Assembly: GCA_017415505.1 (NCBI GenBank)
Contig: JAFQGG010000050.1
Coordinates: 1 to 64,000, forward strand
DNA: 64,000 bases
Reading direction: 5' to 3'
Source of the DNA: Clostridia bacterium
GTDB taxonomy: Bacteria > Bacillota > Clostridia > Christensenellales > Borkfalkiaceae
In this document: piece by piece, positions 51,312-59,368 of the stretch
How the letters are laid out: every line of letters starts with the position of its first letter
Position numbering within the stretch: position 1 is the first letter of the stretch
Notes under the pieces: generated by a model
What the model was told of the DNA's origin: nothing
Database searches by the model: none
Seen by the model: only the letters and a program-made list of their open reading frames with translations
Position numbers and translations under genes: made by a program

Positions 51312-52049
51312 ATGTTAAAAGAAACAAATTTGGACGGCGTGAAATCGGTAGCAAGAATGTTATTGATGACTCCCGTTCATAAAACGCCGTATTCACCTGC
51401 GGTGGTGCAACATCCGTTTACGTCTTGTGGAATCGCATCGTTGAATAAGGGTGGAAAGTTTCAACTTTTGGATATTACGGCGAAAGAAGAAGATTTGAAA
51501 ATTTGGCAAGAGTTTATGAAAAGCAAAATTGAAGGCGCGGAAAACGTATGGGGAATTTACGCTTTTATAAATAAGCCCTACGGCTTGACATTCTTAAAAT
51601 TTGCCGAACCGCATTTATCCAAAGACGAATTTTCAAAACTGCTTGCGGATGCGTGGGTTCGCTCTGAAAATCCGAATGACGATCCGAATTTTACAAAACG
51701 AGATTTAATTGCCATGTTCAAGCGGACCGACAAACAAGCCTTGATGACGGAAGAAGATTATAAGCGGTGGCAAGACTTGGAGAAAAGCATAACTGTCTAT
51801 CGTGGAGTGACACCGCACAACGAAAAAAATATCCGTGCATTATCTTGGACGTTAGACGCGGAAAAAGCAGAATGGTTTGCCATGCGCTTTGGAGAGAACG
51901 GAAAAGTATATCAAGCGGAGATAGACAAGAAAGACGTATATGCGTATTTCGGCGGTCGAGGTGAATCGGAAGTAATTGTCGAACCGAAAGGCTTGCAAGA
52001 TATAACGTTGGTAGAAGAAATAGAACAAATAATAAATCAAAGTATGTGA
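51312..52049 (+). CDS. ADP-ribosyltransferase-like protein
   Basis: 245 aa; RBS AAGGAGGG. Residues ~155-235 read as an ART fold of the R-S-E class: Arg in ITVYRGVTP, Ser-x-Thr in ALSWTLDAEKAEWFA, and the E-x-E pair in GRGESEVIVEP. The N-terminal ~150 residues are unrecognised (GIASLNKGGKFQLLDIT, WGIYAFINKPYG). No signal peptide, so it acts inside the cell. In an element's leading region it could modify host targets such as RNA polymerase, restriction or defence proteins. Confidence 0.72.
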   Translation: MLKETNLDGVKSVARMLLMTPVHKTPYSPAVVQHPFTSCGIASLNKGGKFQLLDITAKEEDLKIWQEFMKSKIEGAENVWGIYAFINKPYGLTFLKFAEPHLSKDEFSKLLADAWVRSENPNDDPNFTKRDLIAMFKRTDKQALMTEEDYKRWQDLEKSITVYRGVTPHNEKNIRALSWTLDAEKAEWFAMRFGENGKVYQAEIDKKDVYAYFGGRGESEVIVEPKGLQDITLVEEIEQIINQSM

Positions 52050-52061
52050 AGGAGAAAGAAA

Positions 52062-52724
52062 ATGACGATTTATCAAGAAGAACTCAAACGAAGGCTAAGA
52101 GAACAGGGCTACGGTGCAGTTTATGACGAGCAAACGGAAATGCTGAAAATTTATCAAAACAGTATTTTTCTTTGCGATCAGGATAAAAATGGGGATTTGC
52201 ATTTTACTCGTGACGCATACGCATTGCAAAATTTTCATGAGATATCGACACCGATTGCAAAAGACGCACTGACCGTAAAAGATTGCGTGGCTTTATTTGA
52301 AAAAGGCGAGCCTATGAAAGTAGCGGCGGTATCCAACTACCATAAATTTTTGGAGTACGGAGATACGGTGCTTGGCGGCGCGTATGATAAAGGGCGCGGT
52401 TTCAAATTTGCTACGTGGAATAAAAATGAAGACGGAACGTATTTGGTGTACGGACATTATATGGATAGCTATGAAAAAGCAAAGGAAGATTTTGCTATCC
52501 GCGCAGGGCTTGTCAATAAGAATAAGGTATTCACCCAAGAGCAGGCCGAACTCATATTCAAAAGCGTAAATTACGCAAGGGATAATTGCGAACACATAAC
52601 CTACGACCAAGACAAAGACATGGACGGGATTATGGAAAGACTCGTACATGGGTATCCCGAAAGCAATTTTTCTGTGATGAGTATGCATTTTGAACCAAGC
52701 GAAGATATAATCCCAAAGCAGTAA
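52062..52724 (+). CDS. Mobile-element protein of unknown function
   Basis: 220 aa; RBS AAGGAG. Soluble, mixed alpha/beta. Contains KVAAVSNYHKFLEYGDTVLGGAYDKGRGFKFATW and AGLVNKNKVFTQEQAELIFKSVNYARDNC. The second block recalls the LPD/YodL-type polyvalent accessory proteins of conjugative elements, but I cannot name the family. Confidence 0.65.
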   Translation: MTIYQEELKRRLREQGYGAVYDEQTEMLKIYQNSIFLCDQDKNGDLHFTRDAYALQNFHEISTPIAKDALTVKDCVALFEKGEPMKVAAVSNYHKFLEYGDTVLGGAYDKGRGFKFATWNKNEDGTYLVYGHYMDSYEKAKEDFAIRAGLVNKNKVFTQEQAELIFKSVNYARDNCEHITYDQDKDMDGIMERLVHGYPESNFSVMSMHFEPSEDIIPKQ

Positions 52725-52836
52725 GAAATCTTTGAGGAATTTTCTAAAAACGGGCGATTTTTGCTGGATATTCCTTAAATTCTGTGGTATGGTGTGTGCT
52801 ACCAAAATCAACGGGGAGAACCCAAAGGAGAAAATT

Positions 52837-53310
52837 ATGGAAAAAGCAATTTTTTATGTGCGTGCAATGCGCGGTGAAGGAACAGGGGAATCTTATGAAG
52901 ACATTATCGCCCGATATCAAGCAAAAATGCAAGAGAAAGGCATTTGTGAAATCGTAGATTCGTACGCAGACGGGAGTCCGTTAGACGATTTGATTGAAAG
53001 CGATTCGATGATAGAAATCAAAGGCATGTGCCAAGAGCAAGAGTGCAAATATCTCGTCATACCCACGGCGGATGAATTAGGCAGTAGCTTGTCGGCAAAA
53101 GCGGATGCGGTGAGAGAGCTGCGAAAAATCGGGGTAAGCGTATATATAGCCGATGCGGATATGGATACGAGTAAATTAACGGCGGAACAAATGCAAATGG
53201 TTTTTGCGGAAGTATTCAATACCGTAATAGAGCTTGACCGAAAAATGAAAACCGTTATCAGTAGCATGATTGAAACGGAGCATAAAACAGTGAGTAAATG
53301 GACGGTATAA
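52837..53310 (+). CDS. Resolvase-like domain lacking catalytic serine
   Basis: 157 aa from ATG 52837 (AAAGGAG 6 nt upstream). The order FYVRAMRGEG ... CEIVDSYADGSPLDDLIESDSMIEI ... CKYLVIPTADELGSSL ... VRELRKIGVSVYIAD follows the serine-recombinase N-terminal fold (Y-x-R-x-S, D-x-x-SG, R, DRLxR, GV). The catalytic Ser (normally in VRxS), the SG and the DR Arg are replaced. It is a degenerate, probably structural or regulatory, resolvase fold. No DNA-binding C-terminal domain. Confidence 0.6.
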   Translation: MEKAIFYVRAMRGEGTGESYEDIIARYQAKMQEKGICEIVDSYADGSPLDDLIESDSMIEIKGMCQEQECKYLVIPTADELGSSLSAKADAVRELRKIGVSVYIADADMDTSKLTAEQMQMVFAEVFNTVIELDRKMKTVISSMIETEHKTVSKWTV

Positions 53311-53741
53311 GCATGCGGAAAACAAGAAAAAAGAAAGCGTATATGTATATGCGGATTGGACTTTGGGCATCGCTTGCGGAATGCAATCAAAAAATTGCTG
53401 AAGTGAAACAATTCCTTGAAAGTAATGGTTATGAATATGATGTCAATAAAGGAAATGTAGTGATAGACATGAACGACGAGCAATTTAATGATATGATGTC
53501 CTGGCGCGTGATAGAGAGCATATCAACGATGAAACCGATAGCGAAAGGGGCGGAAAGTTTTATCGCACGAACACTTACTGATTTGTCCAAGAACATAGGT
53601 GTAGTAAAAGAGATGGTTCATGTGATAAAAGGATTAGGGCTTGACTTCAAAACGACGGACGGGAGCGAGATTCAATTGGAAACAAAGGAAGAATCAGTAT
53701 TTCCCGAGTTTGCAAGTGCGGACGGAATGGAACTAAGCTAA
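53298..53741 (+). CDS. Second resolvase-like degenerate protein
   Basis: 147 aa; start 53298 overlaps the previous gene (53313 is an alternative ATG; neither has a clear RBS). AYMYMRIGLWASLAECNQKIAEVKQFLESNGYEYD parallels a recombinase N terminus, and LTDLSKNIGVVKEMVHVIKGLGLDFKT parallels ADELGSSLSAKADAVRELRKIGVSVYIA of the gene before it. The two look like diverged tandem duplicates acting together. No catalytic Ser in place. Confidence 0.55.
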   Translation: MDGISMRKTRKKKAYMYMRIGLWASLAECNQKIAEVKQFLESNGYEYDVNKGNVVIDMNDEQFNDMMSWRVIESISTMKPIAKGAESFIARTLTDLSKNIGVVKEMVHVIKGLGLDFKTTDGSEIQLETKEESVFPEFASADGMELS

Positions 53742-53823
53742 AACACAAAAGAATAAAGGCGAAAAACGCCCGAAATTCGCGCGAAAGCGTAAAAACCGAA
53801 TAAGAACCCGCAAGGGAAAAAGC

Positions 53824-53857
53824 AGCCGATTGTTGAGCAAAACAGTCGGCTTTTTTA
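53824..53857 (+). terminator. Terminator or attenuator inside the element
   Basis: GCCGATTGTT-GAGCAAA-ACAGTCGGC followed by TTTTTTATTT, 25 nt before the next gene. Confidence 0.75.
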
Positions 53858-53881
53858 TTTTCATTAAAAGGAGCAAAGAGT

Positions 53882-54256
53882 ATGTATTTTAGAAGCGAAA
53901 AGCATAGAGAGTTATTCAAGGACGCAACCAAGAAAATGGACAAGAAAGACAACGTACAAATGTGCGTGGTCTATCTTTTAACGGCGGACAAGAAACTCTG
54001 GAATAGGTGTAAAATTTATATGGTGGACAATAAAATCCCCATTCATAGAGTACGGGTAGGCAAATGCACGGAAGAAGGCTATACCTTGTTTTGTTGCGCG
54101 AAGGACCTTGCGCTTGGAACAAAGCATTTAACGATGAACGATTTATCGGATAAGGAACTAATCCCGACAAGGCTTTGGAAAATCATTTATACGGCAACGG
54201 AAATCCGTCGAATGGGGCTTACGCCATTGCAATACTACAAGGGGGATAACGTATGA
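53882..54256 (+). CDS. DUF6075 family protein
   Basis: 124 aa; RBS AAGGAG. YFRSEKHRELFKDATKKM, VVYLLTADKKLWNRC, YTLFCCAKDLALGTKHLTMNDLSDKELI and LIPTRLWKIIYTATEIRRMG match DUF6075 of Clostridial mobile elements; function unknown. Overlaps ArdA gene 1 by 4 nt. Confidence 0.78.
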   Translation: MYFRSEKHRELFKDATKKMDKKDNVQMCVVYLLTADKKLWNRCKIYMVDNKIPIHRVRVGKCTEEGYTLFCCAKDLALGTKHLTMNDLSDKELIPTRLWKIIYTATEIRRMGLTPLQYYKGDNV

Positions 54257-55389
54257 TAACGCTGAATATTAAAAAGGACAGGGAACACGTGGATATTCGT
54301 TTCCCTTGTTCGGAAAAAGTAATAACGGACGCTTTGAAAAAGATAGGCGTAAACGATGAAATGGAAACAAAGCAAACGGTGAGCGAAGTCGTGGATTTTG
54401 ATTGTTTATCTCTATTAGAAGGTCAAGAAGTCGATTTAGACGAAATCAATTATTTGGCCAAACGGTTGGATAGCTTGACAAAACCCGAAGTAGATAAATT
54501 TATCGTCGTAGCGCAAATGGAAGGCTTGGACGAGCCGAAGGATTTAATCAATCTAACCTACAATTTGAATCGGTATACGTTAATCCAAAACATCGGAGAT
54601 ATGACGGCGGTGGGGCGGACACATACGCTTACGCGAGAAATGGCAATTCCTGCCGATGATAGCAGGGACTCGGAGTATGCCAAAATAGGCAAAGAATTGA
54701 TAGAATCGGGGAAAGGTAAATGGACGGAGAGAGGGCTTTTATTTTTTAATGATGATATTCCCGAAGAAAGAATATACAACGGCGAAACATTTCCTGAATT
54801 TGATTACGACGGTGAGTGTTTAATAGGAGTGGAAATTAACTTTTTGAACGCACGGGAATACGTTTACTTGCCTTGCGAAGAAACGGCAATCAAAAAGGCG
54901 CTTGCAAGGCTTGGCGTAGAGAATACGTCCTATTGTAAAATGCAAGTAGATTTTGACCGAATAGATAATGAAAAATTATTGCAATTGTTGACGGACGCGG
55001 TGGAGAGCGAAGATCTTTATGACGTTAATGCGTTGGCTCAAGAAATAGAGGATTTGACGGAAACAGATAAATTCCTTGCGGTGGTTGAGTATGCTGAAAC
55101 GGATGACGCAAAAACACTAATTGCAATAGCGAAGAATTTGGACGAGTTTGACGTAATAGACGGCGTGTATTCGGACGATGAATTAGGCGAATATTTGGTG
55201 GAGAACGATTCCGATTACAAATGCTCGGACAACTTACGGGATTATATCAAATACGACGAATTAGGAGAACGGTATAGGATTGATTGTAACGGCGAATACG
55301 GCAACGACGGGTTCGTGTATATTCCTTCTGGATATAGTTTGGAAGATATAATCAACAAAGACATGGGTATGTCCTTTGGGGGAATGTGA
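54253..55389 (+). CDS. ardA: ArdA-type antirestriction protein 1
   Basis: 378 aa, very acidic. Two ArdA-like halves: DEINYLAKRLDSLTKPEVDKFIVVAQMEG, DLINLTYNLNRYTLIQNIGD in the first; DVNALAQEIEDLTETDKFLAVVEYAETDD and LGEYLVENDSDY ... RDYIKYDELGERY in the second, the latter ending NDGFVYIPSG. ArdA is a DNA mimic that inactivates type I restriction-modification, protecting incoming DNA. The internal duplication makes it about twice the usual ~165-200 aa. Confidence 0.85.
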   Translation: MITLNIKKDREHVDIRFPCSEKVITDALKKIGVNDEMETKQTVSEVVDFDCLSLLEGQEVDLDEINYLAKRLDSLTKPEVDKFIVVAQMEGLDEPKDLINLTYNLNRYTLIQNIGDMTAVGRTHTLTREMAIPADDSRDSEYAKIGKELIESGKGKWTERGLLFFNDDIPEERIYNGETFPEFDYDGECLIGVEINFLNAREYVYLPCEETAIKKALARLGVENTSYCKMQVDFDRIDNEKLLQLLTDAVESEDLYDVNALAQEIEDLTETDKFLAVVEYAETDDAKTLIAIAKNLDEFDVIDGVYSDDELGEYLVENDSDYKCSDNLRDYIKYDELGERYRIDCNGEYGNDGFVYIPSGYSLEDIINKDMGMSFGGM

Positions 55390-55394
55390 TAGGT

Positions 55395-56543
55395 ATGGCA
55401 TTATTATTTTCGGTGCTGACGATGAAGTCAGGGGAGGCAGAATCAAGGTTTTTAGTGGGCGGGATACCGAGGATAAAAAACGACTTAAAAGGCTGGACGG
55501 CGTATGAAGAATTTATGCGAAAAATTTACGGTGCGAGCGAAATAAAAGTAGAAGGGAAAATCTATATTTATGGCGACGGCGAGTTTGTGAACGCAACGGC
55601 GGAAGAAGTTGCGTATATGTACGAGCGGATAAAGCACAGAGAAGACTTTTTACAAGCTCGATGTCAATATTGGGGCGATGTGGTGTTCAAACTTATATAC
55701 GACAACGGCGAGTATAAAGATGAAAATCCGTATCCAACGCTTATGGGTTCGTCTAACGTCCGCAATAAAAAATTGCACAGTATGCAAGAAGTAGCGGATT
55801 TTATTATACAGGACGGGCGGTATGGAGATTTGACGATTAAGTATAAAGATAAGCAACTGTTTTTGAAGACGGACGGGATATACGTTAAAGAAATAACGGA
55901 TAAAGAATACGGCGAAAAATTAAAAAAGATATTACTTCCTATGCAAAAGGAAGTTGAAAAGGAGAAAAAGGCTATGAACGAATGGGAAAAGGAACGGCAA
56001 CAGGCAAAGCGGTATAAAGAACAATATCCGCCTGGTACGAGATTGCAACTAATCAATATGGAGGACCCGTATGCGCCCGTAGAAAGCGGAACGCGAGGGA
56101 CCGTAAAACTTGTGGACGATATAGGGCAAATCCATATGCATTGGGATAACGGAAGAACGTTAGCGTTAGTGCCTGGGCAAGACAGTTTTAGAACGCTCAC
56201 GGAAGCGGAGCTTAAACAAGAAGAACGGCTGAAAAACGGTAAGGTCGTGGACTTTGGCGACGATTGTCAAATCGTAATCCCGAAAGAGCCGATAGACTGT
56301 TCTAAACTCGGGTATTTCAATGAAATGGAAGGCGAGTGTTGGGACTTGGTAAAGGGGTATCTTGCAAAGTTAGGCATAGAGCTTTTGCCCAACGAAGACG
56401 GGGAAGAACCTATGAGCGATTACGTTGCAAAAGGCGTACAGGACAAAATCGTGGAACTGTTACAAGAAGCTGGCGTAGAGTTTAAGTTCGAGCAAGATGA
56501 AACGGAAGAACTTGCCGAAGATGTAGGCATGAATATGGCATAA
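55395..56543 (+). CDS. DUF4314-containing element protein
   Basis: 382 aa from ATG 55395 (GGGGGA 12 nt upstream; GTG 55386 would sit too close). Residues ~215-265 are DUF4314: KEQYPPGTRLQLINMEDPYAP, GTRGTVKLVDDIGQIHMHWDNG, SFRTLTEAE. The N-terminal ~200 residues (GGIPRIKNDLKGWTAYEEFM, a charged helix KEVEKEKKAMNEWEKERQQAK) and the C-terminal acidic part are unrecognised. Likely an accessory protein of the conjugative element. Confidence 0.75.
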   Translation: MALLFSVLTMKSGEAESRFLVGGIPRIKNDLKGWTAYEEFMRKIYGASEIKVEGKIYIYGDGEFVNATAEEVAYMYERIKHREDFLQARCQYWGDVVFKLIYDNGEYKDENPYPTLMGSSNVRNKKLHSMQEVADFIIQDGRYGDLTIKYKDKQLFLKTDGIYVKEITDKEYGEKLKKILLPMQKEVEKEKKAMNEWEKERQQAKRYKEQYPPGTRLQLINMEDPYAPVESGTRGTVKLVDDIGQIHMHWDNGRTLALVPGQDSFRTLTEAELKQEERLKNGKVVDFGDDCQIVIPKEPIDCSKLGYFNEMEGECWDLVKGYLAKLGIELLPNEDGEEPMSDYVAKGVQDKIVELLQEAGVEFKFEQDETEELAEDVGMNMA

Positions 56544-56555
56544 GGAGAAAAAGGA

Positions 56556-57032
56556 ATGGAAACCGTAGAAAAGAAAGGGATAACCACAAAGGTAGACGTA
56601 GAATTGCACGCAAAAGCCAAGCAATATATGGCGGACTACGGAGATATGAATATGGAAACGTTCATTACGAAAGCGATTGACGGCTTGGTGAACGCGAAAG
56701 AGCAAACGGCAGCACCGCAAAAGCCCGAAAAACAACGCACGATTGCGTTCCAAGTGCCTGAAAGTTTTTACCAAGAAGTAAAAGACTATTTGGATCGTAA
56801 CGGGTTAAGGCAAAACAGGTTTATGTATAACTTAATCAAGCAAGAGTTGGACAGAGAAGAACTTGAAATGGAAAGGCTTGCGCAAAAACAAAACGGCGAC
56901 CAAAGCGACGGCGACGAAACGCCCGACGATAGTGAAGATGAAGACGAATCGCAAGCGGAAAGAGAAGAATCCTTTGAGGGCGATGAACCCGAAGACGAGG
57001 ACGAAGCCGAAGGCATGGCAATGACGATGTGA
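56556..57032 (+). CDS. Ribbon-helix-helix-type protein with acidic tail
   Basis: 158 aa; RBS AAGGAG. Two possible RHH units: TTKVDVELHAKAKQYMADYG...NMETFITKAIDGLV and TIAFQVPESFYQEVKDYLDRNG...NRFMYNLIKQEL (strand, two helices each). The last ~50 residues are strongly acidic (DGDETPDDSEDEDESQ). Resembles element-encoded DNA-binding or partition accessory proteins. Confidence 0.72.
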   Translation: METVEKKGITTKVDVELHAKAKQYMADYGDMNMETFITKAIDGLVNAKEQTAAPQKPEKQRTIAFQVPESFYQEVKDYLDRNGLRQNRFMYNLIKQELDREELEMERLAQKQNGDQSDGDETPDDSEDEDESQAEREESFEGDEPEDEDEAEGMAMTM

Positions 57033-57089
57033 GGTGATGAAAGGAAAAGGATAGATAAAAACAAATAAACGAAAGGGTGCGGATTGCGT

Positions 57090-58373
57090 ATGGCAATTCG
57101 CTTTTTTGATATGTTCGCAGGGATAGGCGGATTTAGAAGCGGACTCGAATCAATCGGTGGTTTTGAATGCGTAGGACACTGCGAAATCGACAAGCACGCA
57201 AACCAAGCGTACAACGCAATTTACGATATAAAACCACAGGAGGTATATTTCAATGACGCAACAAAAATCAACCCCCACGATATGCCGGATATCGACGTTA
57301 TTTGCGGAGGATTCCCTTGTCAAAGTTTTTCACTCGCTGGACGAAGGGCAGGTTTCGACGATGCAAGGGGAACACTTTTCTTTGAGATTGCTCGAATCGC
57401 AGCTGTTAAAAGACCTGCATATCTTTTCCTTGAAAACGTTCCCGGCTTGCTGTCGCATGACAACGGCAAAACGTTTGCAACCATCCTCGGCGCGCTTTCT
57501 GAGCTGGGGTACGATGTCTGCTGGCAGGTGCTTAACAGCAAGGATTTCGGTGTTCCCCAAGCCCGAAAAAGAGTGTATATTATCGGATATCTTAGAGAAA
57601 AATGCGCCGGAGAAATATTTTCTTTCCGAGAGGCAAATGGAAAGACTACTGAGCAAATTATCCCTGGGCGAGAAGGAAGTCGAATCTACACGCCAAGGGG
57701 AGTCGGAATAACGCTTACGAGCGAGGCGGGCGGTTTTGGCGGGAAGACAGGTTTATATGACGTAAACCTGCCGATAAAGGTGAAAACCAAGCAAGGCTAT
57801 CAACTCGCATATCCTGGGGATAGCATTGATTTGGCATACCCAGGTATGAATTCACGGCGTGGACGGGTGGGGGATAAGGTAGCGCACACGCTTACGACGA
57901 GTAGCTCGCAGGGCTACTTTTTTATTGACATGAATCCACCGCCGAACTTAACGGAAACGGCAAGATGTATTACGGCAAGACAGGATTCGGGAATAAGCAA
58001 TCGCAAGGGTGAACACTCGGGCGTATTCATTGAAGAAGAACCGCGCGCGATATTAACGCCTGCAAAAGAATACGTGCGCCAACAAGGCAGACGGTATAAA
58101 GAACCGAACGAGCCTATGTTTGCGTTGACGGTTTGCGATAGGCACGGCATCATCCGCTACGGCAAGGTAAGACGGCTTATGCCGATAGAATGTTGGCGGT
58201 TGCAAGGCTTTACGGACGAGCAGTTTTATAAAGCGGAAGCGGCGGGCTTGAAAGACGGGCATTTGTATAAGATGGCAGGGAACGCAGTGACCGTTCCCGT
58301 GATATCTGCGCTTGGGCAGATTATAAAAGAAAACTATGAAAAAAATAACGAAAAAGAAGGAGCAAAAGAATGA
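57090..58373 (+). CDS. C5-cytosine DNA methyltransferase
   Basis: 427 aa from ATG 57090. Motif I IRFFDMFAGIGGFRSGL, motif IV VICGGFPCQSFSLAGRRAG with catalytic Cys, motif VI FLENVPGLL, motif VIII FGVPQARKRVYIIG, target-recognition region ~190-330, and motifs IX/X RRLMPIECWRLQGF and MAGNAVTVPVISALG. No partner endonuclease is seen, so it is an orphan enzyme. Element-encoded methylases usually protect from host restriction. Overlaps the next gene (ATGA). Confidence 0.94.
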   Translation: MAIRFFDMFAGIGGFRSGLESIGGFECVGHCEIDKHANQAYNAIYDIKPQEVYFNDATKINPHDMPDIDVICGGFPCQSFSLAGRRAGFDDARGTLFFEIARIAAVKRPAYLFLENVPGLLSHDNGKTFATILGALSELGYDVCWQVLNSKDFGVPQARKRVYIIGYLREKCAGEIFSFREANGKTTEQIIPGREGSRIYTPRGVGITLTSEAGGFGGKTGLYDVNLPIKVKTKQGYQLAYPGDSIDLAYPGMNSRRGRVGDKVAHTLTTSSSQGYFFIDMNPPPNLTETARCITARQDSGISNRKGEHSGVFIEEEPRAILTPAKEYVRQQGRRYKEPNEPMFALTVCDRHGIIRYGKVRRLMPIECWRLQGFTDEQFYKAEAAGLKDGHLYKMAGNAVTVPVISALGQIIKENYEKNNEKEGAKE

Positions 58374-59359
58374 TAAGCAAAGAAGAATTGCGGGTGTGGC
58401 TGGAGGACGAGTCCTACCGTCCGCTGATAGACGATAGTCCCAGACACGGAATGCAAGTATTTATAAAAGTACCGAAGGACGAAGAATTTATTTATCTTTA
58501 TCGGCAGTATTGTTATGATAAAGAAGACGTGGTACGGCGCAGAGAAGATTTTGAAAATGCAGGGATATACAGTAAAATCGAAGGCAAGATTTATTTCGCG
58601 CACGGCTATTTTGAAGATATCGATCCTGAAATAGAAGTAAAAACCTATACCAATCAGATGAAAGAGAATATAACAAAAGGAGTATGCGCCAAGGTCGAGG
58701 CGTGGGTAAATAACGACGTGGCAAATTTAGACGTTGCAAGGTTGTTGGGCAGCGACTCGAAAGATTTGGAGTATTACCGCAATTACGGCGTTATTAACGA
58801 TGGACGGCGTTTCTTTTTAGAAGGCAGAACGCCCGAAGAAATCACCTATCAATGCGGATACAGTTTTGACGAATGGAAACGGGATACGGAGCTTTTGTCC
58901 TATCTTCGCAATCCGTCTGCATTTATCGAAAAAGAAGCGCAAGAATATTTTGCGAAGCATCAAGAACGGATATTGCTTGCGCTGAATAAAAACGAAGTGT
59001 TGAAAGCGGAATTACAAGGGATTGAGAACTTAAAAGACACGTCTTTGCGCCGACTTCGTGTGGTTATGACGGCGGCGAGAAGTACGGATGCGAAAACCTT
59101 GTCGGTGACGGCGCATAAGGAAGGGCAAACGCTGACGTTCAAAATGGAAGCGAACGAGTTAAGACGGGACCCGTCAACGTATTATTCCGATTGGGCTATG
59201 CCCGCGAAAGATAGGCGTGAGTTTGTGCGTACCTTTGGGGAGCGAAACCATTTGTATCCTGAAGATATCGTGGACATTTCCTATTGCGGAAAATCTATCT
59301 ATTCCGCCGAACCGTATGAAGAACCCGTAGAAACGGAAGAAATATCGCAAACGATGTAG
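58370..59359 (+). CDS. Element protein of unknown function
   Basis: 329 aa, highly charged, soluble. Contains EEFIYLYRQYCYDKEDVVRR, NDVANLDVARLLGSDSKDLEYYRNYG and LRRLRVVMTAARSTDAKTLSVTAHK; the C-terminal region (MEANELRRDPSTYYSDWAMP) is reminiscent of polyvalent-protein accessory domains. I do not recognise the family. It lies between the methyltransferase and ArdA-like gene 2. Confidence 0.6.
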   Translation: MISKEELRVWLEDESYRPLIDDSPRHGMQVFIKVPKDEEFIYLYRQYCYDKEDVVRRREDFENAGIYSKIEGKIYFAHGYFEDIDPEIEVKTYTNQMKENITKGVCAKVEAWVNNDVANLDVARLLGSDSKDLEYYRNYGVINDGRRFFLEGRTPEEITYQCGYSFDEWKRDTELLSYLRNPSAFIEKEAQEYFAKHQERILLALNKNEVLKAELQGIENLKDTSLRRLRVVMTAARSTDAKTLSVTAHKEGQTLTFKMEANELRRDPSTYYSDWAMPAKDRREFVRTFGERNHLYPEDIVDISYCGKSIYSAEPYEEPVETEEISQTM

Positions 59360-59368
59360 GAGAGAGTT

